DNA of 64,000 nucleotides from an uncultured Porphyromonadaceae bacterium. GTDB taxonomy: Bacteria > Bacteroidota > Bacteroidia > Bacteroidales > Muribaculaceae. Shown in pieces: positions 1 through 8,204 of this stretch. The stretch spans positions 62,001 through 126,000 of the forward strand of contig CAMWMD010000001.1 of the NCBI GenBank assembly GCA_947175265.1, in the 5' to 3' direction. Every line of letters starts with the position of its first letter. Positions within the stretch are counted from its first letter, which is position 1. The notes beneath the pieces are model-generated. The model made no database searches, was not told the origin of the DNA, and saw nothing but the letters and a program-made list of their open reading frames with translations. The position numbers and the translations under genes were made by a program.

Positions 1-81
1 GGAACGTCAAAAAGTAAAATATTCGGGCAAGATTTCCGTATGAATAAATGAGAGTATCATGAAAGAAGAATAAAGAATAAA

Positions 82-600
82 ATGTTGAATTACGCAGCAA
101 TAGATTTTGAGACAGCTAACGGAAATCCATGCAGTGTCTGTAGTGTAGGTGTTGTAATCGTAAAAAACGGTATTGTTGTCAGGGAGATATATCGTCTCAT
201 CCATCCTGTGCCAAACTATTACAGCCCGGGCAACGTCAGGGTTCACGGTCTGACGAAAGAGGATACCGAGAGCGAGGATACTTTTCCGGAAGTGTGGGCA
301 GAGATATCCCAGTATATAGAAGGGTTGCCGCTCGTGGCCCATTTCAGCAGATTTGATGAAGGTTGCCTCAAAGCGGCTTTCACAAGGTTTCAGATGACGT
401 ATCCGGGCTATCGGTTTTATTGCACCTGCACGGCATCAAGAAAACATTTCGGAAAATCACTCCCCAATCACCGGCTCCCAACGGTAGCCAGGGCCTGTGG
501 CTTCAATCTTGAATCGCATCATCACGCGTTGGCTGACGCAGAGGCGTGTGCCCATATATGGCTCGCCTTAACGGAGGGGCGCAAACTCGCTTTTACCTGA
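82..600 (+). CDS. DEDDh 3'-5' exonuclease, DNA polymerase III epsilon-like
   Basis: A 172-residue single-domain exonuclease of the DnaQ superfamily, expected to remove nucleotides from DNA or RNA 3' ends using two metal ions. ExoI is visible as IDFET with D8 and E10, ExoII as the stretch around AHFSRFDEG (about 87-95), and ExoIII as HHALADA with H147 and D152, the histidine variant (DEDDh). It lacks the polymerase-binding tail and any BRCT or UvrC-like extension, so it is a stand-alone nuclease rather than a clear replicative proofreading subunit. The ATG at 82 follows an AT-rich stretch with no strong ribosome site. The amidase gene follows on the same strand after 75 bases with its own promoter. 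Family call is firm; substrate is unknown. Confidence 0.85.
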   Translation: MLNYAAIDFETANGNPCSVCSVGVVIVKNGIVVREIYRLIHPVPNYYSPGNVRVHGLTKEDTESEDTFPEVWAEISQYIEGLPLVAHFSRFDEGCLKAAFTRFQMTYPGYRFYCTCTASRKHFGKSLPNHRLPTVARACGFNLESHHHALADAEACAHIWLALTEGRKLAFT

Positions 601-649
601 AAAAGACACTTTTTCATTTTCAAATTGTAGTCAGGCTACATTTTTTTAT

Positions 650-657
650 TAATTTTG
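650..657 (+). promoter_or_regulatory. Putative -7 box of the amidase gene
   Basis: TAATTTTG matches the Bacteroidetes -7 consensus TAnnTTTG, 18 bases before the amidase ATG, which predicts a very short leader. The -33 element is weak (ATTG at 624-627, 22-base spacing). Confidence 0.45.
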
Positions 658-675
658 TAGGTAAAATTATTTTAA

Positions 676-2187
676 ATGAAGAAGAAGACTCTAATCGCAA
701 TATTCATAACAATCTCCGCATTTCTGATGCTGCCTGTCTCCATAAAGGCGAAGGATACTAACCTCAAAGAATTTACGGTTGTGATTGATGCCGGGCATGG
801 GGGTAAGGATATAGGGGCGGCCGACAATGGGGCGATGGAGAAGCAAATCAATCTCGGAGTTGCCCTGCGTCTTGAGGAGATTATCAAGAAGAAACTTAAA
901 AACGTGAAGGTCGTGATGACGCGCTCCACCGACACCTACCTCACATTGCAGCAAAGGGCTGACGTAGCAAATAAAGCCAAGGGAGATCTGTTTATCTCAA
1001 TCCATACCAATTCGGTCGACAAGAGCAACAAGAACCGCAAGACCGTGACGGGAAGTTCTGTCTATGCCCTCGGTCTCCATAAGGATGACAATAATATGAA
1101 AGTGGCCCAGCGCGAAAATTCTGTGATAGAACTTGAGAGCAATTTCGAGCAGAAATATAAGGGCTTCGACCCGAGTAAGGATGAGTCTTATATCATTTTT
1201 GAAATGGCTCAGAAAAAAAATCTTACAAAAAGCCTGAAATTTGCCGAGGAGGTTCAGAAAGAGTTGGTCGGTATAGGTAGGGCAAATAGGGGAGTGCACC
1301 AGGCCGGATTCTGGGTGCTTTGGGCCACCTCGATGCCTGCGGTGCTTATCGAACTTGATTTTATCTGCAACCCGACATCGGCAGCATATATGACCTCTTC
1401 AAAAGGGGAGGAGGAGTTTGCCTCTGCCATTTTCAAGGCTGTGGAGGGGTACTATAAGAATTGGGAGAAGACGCAGACGGGAAATCCCGGCGCCAAAGTG
1501 GCTGCTGTTTCCGGAAACATCAAAGAAGAGGGTGTTCGTCAGGCTACATCCTCCAAGGCATTAAATTCAAAGGCGTCAAACTCCAAAATGCCTCGTCAGG
1601 CTGTTGCGGCAACTCCCGCAGAGAAGAAGGAGAAGCGTATATCAAAAGCCTCATCTCCCAGAAGGGAATACGCCGCCAAGAGAAGAAGACGTAGCGATGC
1701 CTCTCGTGAACTCTCAATGCAAAGGGATGTGGAGACCGCTTCGATACCTCTCCACAAGGAGAGCGAGCGTTCGGGGATGCGGGTTTCCGTGTCAGGTGAA
1801 GAGAAAAGCGGCGATGTTGTGAGTGCCTCCATATCAGAGAAAGAGAGGAAGAGGATGGAAAAATTAGCCAAAAAAGAACGCAAGGAGAGGGAAAAACAAA
1901 AAAAAATGGAGGAGAAGCGTAAAAGAAAGGCTGATGCACACAACGCAAAGAGAGGTAAAATTGTTACAGTATATAAAATTCAAATCTTGGCATCGGCTGA
2001 TTTGCTGAAACAGAACAATCCCAGATTCTGCGGGCTCGCTCCGATTTCCACATTTAAGGAGAACAACCTCTATAAGTATTATTATGGGGAGAGTCTGGAG
2101 AGAGCGGAGATGGAATCCCTTCTGAAAGAGGTTAGGAAAAAGATTCCTGATGCTTTTGTGGTTGCCAGCACTAAGTCAAGCCACTAA
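676..2187 (+). CDS. N-acetylmuramoyl-L-alanine amidase (Amidase_3) with charged linker and SPOR-like tail
   Basis: Zinc amidase cleaving the bond between N-acetylmuramic acid and L-alanine in peptidoglycan, used in daughter-cell separation and wall turnover. Residues 1-25 form a signal peptide. The Amidase_3 domain covers about 33-275 with zinc or catalytic residues H41 (VIDAGHGG), E55, H110 (SIHTNS) and E226 (LIELDF). Residues about 280-430 are low-complexity, first Ser/Ala/Lys-rich and then a strongly charged Lys/Glu/Arg helix. The last 70 residues resemble a SPOR peptidoglycan-binding fold, inferred from pattern only. It stands between an exonuclease gene and an MCE gene on the same strand. 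The domain call is secure; the SPOR assignment is moderate. Confidence 0.92.
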   Translation: MKKKTLIAIFITISAFLMLPVSIKAKDTNLKEFTVVIDAGHGGKDIGAADNGAMEKQINLGVALRLEEIIKKKLKNVKVVMTRSTDTYLTLQQRADVANKAKGDLFISIHTNSVDKSNKNRKTVTGSSVYALGLHKDDNNMKVAQRENSVIELESNFEQKYKGFDPSKDESYIIFEMAQKKNLTKSLKFAEEVQKELVGIGRANRGVHQAGFWVLWATSMPAVLIELDFICNPTSAAYMTSSKGEEEFASAIFKAVEGYYKNWEKTQTGNPGAKVAAVSGNIKEEGVRQATSSKALNSKASNSKMPRQAVAATPAEKKEKRISKASSPRREYAAKRRRRSDASRELSMQRDVETASIPLHKESERSGMRVSVSGEEKSGDVVSASISEKERKRMEKLAKKERKEREKQKKMEEKRKRKADAHNAKRGKIVTVYKIQILASADLLKQNNPRFCGLAPISTFKENNLYKYYYGESLERAEMESLLKEVRKKIPDAFVVASTKSSH

Positions 2188-2202
2188 ACTTATTCATACT
2201 TT

Positions 2203-3105
2203 ATGAAAAAACTGTTTTCAAAGGAGTTTATTATCGGCCTCTCGGTTATAGTGGCCATTCTTGTGCTTTTCTTCGGGATAGAATATCTGAAAGGCATCAA
2301 CCTGTTTAAACCGGCCAACTTTTATGTTGCTAAGTATTCCAATGTCGCAGGTCTCGAGGTATCGGCTCCGGTCTCGATTGACGGGTATAAGGTAGGGCAG
2401 GTCCGTGAAATCAACTTCAACTATGAGCATCCCGGGGAGATTGAGGTCGTGATGGCACTGAATAAATCTTTAAGGTTGCCGAAAGACTCTAAAGCCGTTA
2501 TTGCCACATCTCTTCTCAGTGGCGCTTACGTAGAGATAAAAATGGGTAAGAGCAGTCAACTTGCGGAAGTCGGCTCCATTATAAACGGAGAGACAACACC
2601 TGACATGATGGCTTCCATTTCCGATCAGGTGCTTCCTGCGGTAGGGACTATTCTCCCTAAGGTTGACAGCCTGCTTGCCAACTTGAATAATCTTGTGGCT
2701 GACCCGGCCTTATCACAATCAATAAAAAGACTTGACAACATCACGGCCGATATTTCTGCCACTACAGCAGGACTCCGTACCGTGATGGGCTCTCAGGTGC
2801 CGGCAATAATGTCGAAGGCAGGAAAAGTGACAACTAATCTCGATTCCTTGACACGTAATCTCGCATCCCTGTCATACCAACTTAAGCAACTTCCCATTGA
2901 TAAGACTATGGGTAACGTCAACCAAGTTACGGAGAATCTGGTCCGTTTTTCTGATCAGTTGAACAGTCAGAACTCCACGATTGGTAAATTCAATTCAGAT
3001 CCGGAACTCTACAACCGCATCAACCGTGTGACGGCTGATATCGACTCTCTGATTCTGGATATTCAGAAGAACCCAAAACGATATATAAGCATAAAACTTC
3101 TCTAA
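2203..3105 (+). CDS. MCE/MlaD family lipid-transport protein
   Basis: A 300-residue membrane-anchored protein. An N-terminal transmembrane helix (about 9-27) is followed by a single MCE domain (about 37-120, including SNVAGLEVSAPVSIDGYKVG and LLSGAYVEI), then a long helical region (about 150-290). MCE proteins bind and shuttle phospholipids between the inner and outer membranes as hexameric rings; MlaD is the best-known example. No MlaE permease or MlaF ATPase is next to it, so partners must be elsewhere. The gene begins 15 bases after the amidase stop and is probably co-transcribed with it. It ends at a strong hairpin. Confidence 0.88.
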   Translation: MKKLFSKEFIIGLSVIVAILVLFFGIEYLKGINLFKPANFYVAKYSNVAGLEVSAPVSIDGYKVGQVREINFNYEHPGEIEVVMALNKSLRLPKDSKAVIATSLLSGAYVEIKMGKSSQLAEVGSIINGETTPDMMASISDQVLPAVGTILPKVDSLLANLNNLVADPALSQSIKRLDNITADISATTAGLRTVMGSQVPAIMSKAGKVTTNLDSLTRNLASLSYQLKQLPIDKTMGNVNQVTENLVRFSDQLNSQNSTIGKFNSDPELYNRINRVTADIDSLILDIQKNPKRYISIKLL

Positions 3106-3122
3106 GTGTTGCAGAAGGTAGA

Positions 3123-3161
3123 AATGCCACCTCTCAGGATATGAGGGGCGGCATTTTTTTT
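3123..3161 (+). terminator. Rho-independent terminator after the MCE gene
   Basis: Stem AATGCC-A-CCTCTCA pairs with TGAGGGG-C-GGCATT around a five-base loop and is followed by eight T residues. It separates the amidase/MCE unit from dnaA. Confidence 0.85.
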
Positions 3162-3289
3162 AACATAAGTGAATTTTTATTTCCTTGAATTACAAATCAA
3201 TATATAAAATTGTAAAAATGCAAACGCATAAACTATTTTTTAATTAAAAAAAAAGTCGTTATTTTGTAGTCCAGTTTGCGATTTGAGAT

Positions 3290-4696
3290 ATGACGGAAGA
3301 CTATAAAATAAAATGGCAAAGATGTCTCGATATTATCCGCGATAATATCGGTGACACTAAAACCGTGACCTGGTTTCAGCCGGCGAAGCCACTCGATTTT
3401 AAGGATAATACCCTTACTCTCGGGATACCCTCAAGTTTCTTTTATGAGAAATATGAGGATGAATTTTATTCCATTCTGTCGACAACTCTCAAGAAGGTCT
3501 TTGGTCAGGGCATCAGACTCGACTATGTGATTTCCCTTATAAAGAATGATGAGGATTCTAAAGTGAAATTGCAGGGCACCAAACAAAGCACGGCTGTCAA
3601 GAATAAGTTCGTACAATCAATGCAGTCGGCCTCTCCTATGGGGGAATCAAGAACTGAGAAAACACCTGATTTCAATCCCCAGTTGAATGAGACACTGACG
3701 TTCGAGAATTATTGTATAGGTGAAAGCAATCGTCTTCCCTTCACCATAGCAGAATATATCGCAAACCATCCCGGCAAAAATGATTTCAACCCTTTCTTCC
3801 TTTATGGCGATGTCGGAGTCGGCAAGACACATCTCATACAGGCTATAGGAATAAGGGTAAAGGAGCGTAATCCAAATGCAAAGGTTCTGTTCGTAACTCT
3901 CCGTCAATTCCAGAATCTTATGGCGAATGCCACGATAAGGAAGCAGATTCCGAGCTTCCTCAATTGGTTCCAGCAGATGGATGTGCTTCTCATTGACGAC
4001 CTTCAGGAACTCTCGCATAAGGATGGAACGGCAAAGGTGCTCTTCCCTATATTCAATCATCTTCATCAGAACGGCAAGGCGCTTGTATTTACCTGCGACC
4101 GTCCTCCGATGGAACTCGACGGTATTGCCGACCGCCTCATTGACCGTTTCAAATGGGGTATTACGGAACGCCTTCCGAAGCCGGATCTTGCCCTCAAAAA
4201 GAAGATTCTTTCATTTAAGGCGTCAAAGAGCGGACTTAGCCTTCCTCCGGAAGTGATTGACCTCATTGCGGAGCAGTCCACAGGTTCTGTCCGCGAACTT
4301 GAGGGAATAGTGATGGGTATTCTGACGAGATCAATAACTCTCAACGTCCCCATCGACCTTACCCTCGCTCAGGAGGTGATGAAAAACTCCATAAAGAGGA
4401 TTGAAAAGAAAACAATCAATTTTGATATGATTGTGGAGGCCACAGCGGAATTTTACAGATTGAATCCGGATGTGATATTCTCGAAAAGCAGAGTGAGAGA
4501 TATAGCGGATGCACGTCAGGTGATAATGTATCTCTGCCATAAACTCACCTCCCTTTCATCTTCTGCGATAGGGCATAAGTTGAACAGAAGGCACGCGACT
4601 GTCTTGCACGGCATATCAGCGATCACCGACAGATTGCCTTATACAAAGGAACTCTCCCTTGCAGTCGAGAAAATTGAGGAAGAATTGAGGTCTTGA
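3290..4696 (+). CDS. dnaA: Chromosomal replication initiator DnaA
   Basis: A 468-residue initiator that binds origin DNA boxes and opens the duplex. Domain I (1-80) opens with a helical WQRCLDIIRD segment. The AAA+ domain starts near 140 with Walker A GDVGVGKT at 173-180, Walker B LLIDDLQ near 234-240, and a sensor II/arginine region GSVRELEG. The C-terminal domain IV holds the DNA-contact signature as NRRHATVLHG, a mild variant of the usual (K/R)(D/H)HTTVxHA. I see no cluster of DnaA boxes next to the gene, so the origin is not demonstrably here. Upstream AT-rich DNA contains a near -7 box (TATTTTG near 3260). It stands alone between two hairpins. Confidence 0.96.
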   Translation: MTEDYKIKWQRCLDIIRDNIGDTKTVTWFQPAKPLDFKDNTLTLGIPSSFFYEKYEDEFYSILSTTLKKVFGQGIRLDYVISLIKNDEDSKVKLQGTKQSTAVKNKFVQSMQSASPMGESRTEKTPDFNPQLNETLTFENYCIGESNRLPFTIAEYIANHPGKNDFNPFFLYGDVGVGKTHLIQAIGIRVKERNPNAKVLFVTLRQFQNLMANATIRKQIPSFLNWFQQMDVLLIDDLQELSHKDGTAKVLFPIFNHLHQNGKALVFTCDRPPMELDGIADRLIDRFKWGITERLPKPDLALKKKILSFKASKSGLSLPPEVIDLIAEQSTGSVRELEGIVMGILTRSITLNVPIDLTLAQEVMKNSIKRIEKKTINFDMIVEATAEFYRLNPDVIFSKSRVRDIADARQVIMYLCHKLTSLSSSAIGHKLNRRHATVLHGISAITDRLPYTKELSLAVEKIEEELRS

Positions 4697-4708
4697 AAAA
4701 TTAAAGAA

Positions 4709-4739
4709 GCCACCGATGATAAGTTCATCGGTGGCATTT
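4709..4739. terminator. Hairpin terminator between convergent dnaA and the TPR gene
   Basis: Perfect 11-bp stem GCCACCGATGA / TCATCGGTGGC with a five-base loop, 13 bases after the dnaA stop. T-rich DNA follows on the plus side (ATTTCTGTT), and the minus strand also has a T-rich stretch after the stem, so it may serve both genes. Confidence 0.75.
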
Positions 4740-4821
4740 CTGTTAGAAGGTAGGCGAGTCAATTATATTTTCAGGGACACGCTTCCGAGATACGTTTCAG
4801 TTATATGCCTCAGACTTACGC

Positions 4822-7017
4822 TTACGCTTCTGATACGTCGTATGCCACTTTGTCAAGAATGAAATTCATTATGTTGGGGTCGGCTCCATTTTTAAGCAAT
4901 GTGGGCAAATCCTCAGCCATACTTTCCCTAAGTTTATTCATTCCACCCTCCTCTTTGGCGCAGTGGAGATAATATTCAGAGGCATCCTTCAATCTACCCA
5001 TGAGTAGAGCTGCATGGCCGGCATTAAGGTGGTCGTTGAAAGTCGATTCCCCACTTGAGAATAACTCTGAATAAGTATCAAGACTTTTCTGATAATTTCG
5101 GTTCAGTAGTTCGCCCCATGCGATTGCGCGCTTTGCGGTTAATCGGGTTGGCTGGAGATATGCCGCATGGTAATAATGCTTCAGGGCATCTCCGGGCAAA
5201 CCGGCTTCAAGAAGACAGTTGCCTGTGCTTATCAACAGTTTGAAGTTGTCGGGATCTTTCTCCAAAGCCTTAAGATAATATTCGGTAGCCTCTTCGGGGC
5301 GGTTAAGCAACCTGCTGACAAGTGCTATCTTTTTGATGAGCCACTGGCTGTCAGGGTTTATGAGTTCCGCTTTCCTATACCATACCAAGGCTTCATTCAG
5401 ATTATTGAGCGCATTGTGGCAATATCCAATCTTTTCCCAGAGTAAGGAGGCGTCGCCACCCATCTTTTCAAGGGAGAGGAACAAGGGGAGTGCCTCCTTA
5501 TAGTAACCTCTCTTAAAATAGAATTCACTCACGAGATTGAGTATATCACTGTCGGAAAGGAGTTCGCTAAGGTAGGGAAGAGATCGGAAGTCGATAGGAG
5601 ACTCGAAGGGATCGCGGAAATCACCCTTTCTTCTGAAGAGTTTGAAAAAACGGTATATGTTCCTGAGGTATCTTGTGACCTCCAGATCAAAATCTGAAGA
5701 GCCCGGAACCAGTTTTTTCTCCTCCATCATCTCCTTTATCTGCGACATCTCCATACCCATTCGCTGCGACATAATCTTCTTCTGTTCGGAAGGCATTCTG
5801 TTGAGCGAGAGGGCAAAAGAGAATTTATCTGAGTCGCACATCACGCCTTCCATATCGAGAATCTCGGCAAACCCTTCCAGCGCCCCGTCTTTATCCGTTG
5901 CCACCTCAGAGTGATTCGAGGAAAAAGGTAGAAACCAGTTGGCCACATTGTTAAAGAATGGGAATGATTTAAGATTGGAGAAAGCCATCATCATCACATC
6001 TCCTCCGTCAAGTTGTATCTCCGTGAGCTCCTTGAGTTTGTCGCCGATGCCGTTTTTATTGAGAAGTTCTTCCCATTCAGGGTTCTCCTCCAAGGAATCT
6101 ACATCCATCTCCTCAGTGGCATTCTTAAGTTTGCTGATGATCTCGGGCCTCATTTTCATAATCTCGGGAAGGAGTTCATCCTGCACCTTTTTGTTTATGC
6201 GTTCAGTATCACGTGCGCGGAGAATATTCATGAGCACCTCTCTCAGTCGCGGATATGCCATTATATCATCTTTCCAGAGAGAAAGGCGCGAGCGGAGCCT
6301 GTAATCATCCTGTACGCGCTCATGGTTGGCTGCGACAATCAGGAAAATTGCCACAAGAGCCCGTGCAGAAATCTTCGGAGAGATCTCGGCCTCATATATA
6401 TCAATAAGGGAGATTAATGCCTCCCTGTCGAAATATCGGAGATTACCTAATAAGAGGGCGGAGATAACCTGGGCTTTAAACAGGAAAGGGACCTCCTCTG
6501 ATTTTACAAGTTTCGTCAACTCCTTGTATTCCTCGGCAGGGGCACCGAACATTGTCCATACATAAGTAAAGACGGATTCAAGAGCCGTCTCCGTGCTTCT
6601 TTCCGTTTCACGGTCGCCTCCCGCTATTCTTGCGAGTTCAGACTTGGGGTAAGAATCGAAATAATCCTTGAGACGCCCTTGTAAGGTGGCCTTTCTGATA
6701 TTTTCAAAACGGAGTGCCGAAGAATATATATCCTCACTCGCGGGGAGAACGGCATTTCTCAAGATCATATCATTGATATGATGGAGGTCGGAGATTATGT
6801 CGGAAATCATTCCCTCCCTACCGTCGTCAGGGTACCCCTCCACAAGATAGTGGATCATATATTTGTAGGTCTGTTCATTATGATTCAGACGGTCGGTGAG
6901 TGCGGAATCAGATTGGAGAGTGAGTAATTTCCGCAACAGGCGGAAAGAATCGTTGAGTCTCCCTTTGAAAAGAAGGCTCTTTATTTTGTCGTGTCTGGTT
7001 TGGTTTTTATCTGTCAT
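4822..7017 (-). CDS. Large TPR-repeat protein, function unknown
   Basis: A 731-residue soluble protein without signal peptide or membrane helices. The C-terminal third (about 480-700) carries at least five tetratricopeptide repeats, recognisable in segments such as YYKEALPLFLSLEK, NLNEALVWYRKAELINPDS and RPEEATEYYLKALEKDPDN. The N-terminal two thirds are helical but match no family I recognise. TPR arrays usually bind partner proteins, so a cytosolic scaffold role is inferred. The gene runs against dnaA and ends at a shared hairpin. Its 558-base upstream region holds a copy of the dispersed 125-bp element described elsewhere in this annotation. Confidence 0.8.
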   Translation of the reverse strand: MTDKNQTRHDKIKSLLFKGRLNDSFRLLRKLLTLQSDSALTDRLNHNEQTYKYMIHYLVEGYPDDGREGMISDIISDLHHINDMILRNAVLPASEDIYSSALRFENIRKATLQGRLKDYFDSYPKSELARIAGGDRETERSTETALESVFTYVWTMFGAPAEEYKELTKLVKSEEVPFLFKAQVISALLLGNLRYFDREALISLIDIYEAEISPKISARALVAIFLIVAANHERVQDDYRLRSRLSLWKDDIMAYPRLREVLMNILRARDTERINKKVQDELLPEIMKMRPEIISKLKNATEEMDVDSLEENPEWEELLNKNGIGDKLKELTEIQLDGGDVMMMAFSNLKSFPFFNNVANWFLPFSSNHSEVATDKDGALEGFAEILDMEGVMCDSDKFSFALSLNRMPSEQKKIMSQRMGMEMSQIKEMMEEKKLVPGSSDFDLEVTRYLRNIYRFFKLFRRKGDFRDPFESPIDFRSLPYLSELLSDSDILNLVSEFYFKRGYYKEALPLFLSLEKMGGDASLLWEKIGYCHNALNNLNEALVWYRKAELINPDSQWLIKKIALVSRLLNRPEEATEYYLKALEKDPDNFKLLISTGNCLLEAGLPGDALKHYYHAAYLQPTRLTAKRAIAWGELLNRNYQKSLDTYSELFSSGESTFNDHLNAGHAALLMGRLKDASEYYLHCAKEEGGMNKLRESMAEDLPTLLKNGADPNIMNFILDKVAYDVSEA

Positions 7018-7289
7018 TTTTTATAATTGTCGTTTATTTTAAATAACAAATACCGTGCCGAAAAGTGTCATTGCAACAAAAAACTCTTTTTTGGAAAACA
7101 ACACTTTCATTTAAGTGTATGGAGCCTTTGTGAAAGTAACTAATATTCTTGCCCTATTGTAAAATAAGTCTCCCTTGTAAATTCCTTTTGCTTTCTTTGT
7201 GTTTCAAAATTATTTGCGCTTACCTTATTTTTCTTCAAAATATCTCTCGAACTTCCCCAAAATTTGAATTTTTGTGATTTTTTAATTTT

Positions 7290-7414
7290 TGGAACGGAAC
7301 GATTTTAACAGAATTTCACAGTTTTATTCGCTCAAATTCAGCAATAACTTACAGTGCCTTTATGTGTTACAACTTTCTCCTTATCCTGCAACACGTTCCA
7401 CCCCCGGAACGATT
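7290..7414 (-). repeat. Dispersed 125-bp intergenic element, copy A
   Basis: Read on the minus strand it begins AATCGTTCCGGGGG, then TGGAACGTGTTGCAGGATAA, then about 70 diverged bases, and ends TTAAAATCGTTCCGTTCCA. The core from TGGAACG to CGTTCCA is 7290-7400, exactly 111 bases, the same length as the other two copies (31924-32034 and 59226-59336). The ends align without gaps. This copy has a perfect CGTTCC/GGAACG inverted repeat at its 5' edge. Similarity to copy B continues past the 3' end to 7217. Its left end lies 162-175 bases from the DUF4293 start. Function unknown. Confidence 0.85.
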
Positions 7415-7506
7415 CCTGAGCATTACTTCCTCCAAGGGAAATCTCTTTTTAATTAAAGACCCGTGTTTTTGGAATCTAACCATGACGGAAATTAAATCTT
7501 TTTGGT

Positions 7507-7514
7507 TAAATTTG
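7507..7514 (+). promoter_or_regulatory. Putative -7 box of the DUF4293 gene
   Basis: TAAATTTG followed by C is a perfect match to TAnnTTTG, 61 bases before the start codon. No good TTTG lies at the usual distance upstream. Confidence 0.45.
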
Positions 7515-7575
7515 CAGATGTATTTTCAAAAGGAATAAACCGACATTATAAACTCAATAAATATAAAAAGATAAT

Positions 7576-8037
7576 ATGGTAATACAGCGTTGGCAATCTG
7601 TGCTGCTTCTCGCGGCTGCCGTTATGATGGGTATCTTTACCTTCTGCTCCCTGGGACAAATTCAGACGGAAATGAACACATTCAACTTCACTGCACTGGG
7701 AATCTCACAGGAAGGGAAAGGTGCTCCTGAATATATCAGTTACTCCACAGTGTCTCTTTTCATCATCTCTCTCACTTCAATGATTCTACTTCTTATAGAT
7801 ATTTTCTTATATAAGAAATTGCCACTTCAAAAGAAGATATGTCTTGTTTCCGTATTATTTATAGTGGCATCGGCAGCGGAGGCCGCATATATAGGTTACT
7901 CTACTGTCCCGGGAGGAGAGATAGGGTGGTCGTCTGTAATATGCGCCCCTGTGATTGCCCTCATAGCAACGATAATGGCATACCAGAGAATGCAGAAGGA
8001 TCACAACATGCTCAAGTCGGTTGACCGCATCCGCTGA
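7576..8037 (+). CDS. DUF4293 family four-helix membrane protein
   Basis: A 153-residue integral membrane protein with four predicted helices: about 6-28, 55-74, 83-104 and 114-133. The opening VIQRWQSVLLLAA is typical of the Bacteroidetes-specific DUF4293 family, which has no established function. The short basic C-terminus (QRMQKDHNMLKSVDRIR) would lie in the cytoplasm. The gene is monocistronic: it has its own -7 box upstream and a hairpin between it and proS downstream. Confidence 0.85.
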   Translation: MVIQRWQSVLLLAAAVMMGIFTFCSLGQIQTEMNTFNFTALGISQEGKGAPEYISYSTVSLFIISLTSMILLLIDIFLYKKLPLQKKICLVSVLFIVASAAEAAYIGYSTVPGGEIGWSSVICAPVIALIATIMAYQRMQKDHNMLKSVDRIR

Positions 8038-8058
8038 CCTTCCCATAATAAGAAAAAT

Positions 8059-8100
8059 ACAGTCTCCATTGAAATCATTTCAAAGGGGACTGTTATTTTT
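8059..8100 (+). terminator. Terminator after the DUF4293 gene
   Basis: Stem ACAGTCTCC / GGGGACTGT with an inner TGAAAT/ATTTCA pairing, followed by TATTTTTT. Confidence 0.75.
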
Positions 8101-8143
8101 TGATAAAAAATATTTATCTATATTGTTTGTCACGAATTTTTTG

Positions 8144-8151
8144 TAATTTTG
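8144..8151 (+). promoter_or_regulatory. Putative -7 box of proS
   Basis: TAATTTTG matches TAnnTTTG and lies 53 bases before the chosen proS ATG. This also argues against the upstream in-frame start at 8100, which would precede the transcript. Confidence 0.5.
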
Positions 8152-8204
8152 TATTCAAAACCCGAAAATTAATCAAGCGGGCGGGAAAGGCCCACATCTT
8201 AAAT

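Larger units (their letters stand above)
7018..7575. other. 558-base intergenic region between divergent TPR and DUF4293 genes
   Basis: AT-rich, no credible coding sequence or tRNA. It contains copy A of the dispersed element (7290-7414, extended similarity to 7217) and a -7 box for DUF4293 (7507-7514). The 200 bases nearest the TPR start show no clear promoter. Confidence 0.6.

Noticed and set aside
7-342. Minus-strand open frame opposite the exonuclease gene
   Set aside because: Shadow of a gene with clear DEDDh motifs on the plus strand; the translated product has no recognisable features.
7381-7400. DnaA-box-like TTATCC within copy A of the dispersed element, near dnaA
   Set aside because: It matches the 9-base DnaA box only in part, and the same sequence occurs in copies B and C far from dnaA, so it belongs to the element and does not mark an origin.
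8100-8204. Upstream in-frame start for proS
   Set aside because: The -7 promoter box lies inside this stretch and the extra 35 residues do not resemble the family's N-terminus.
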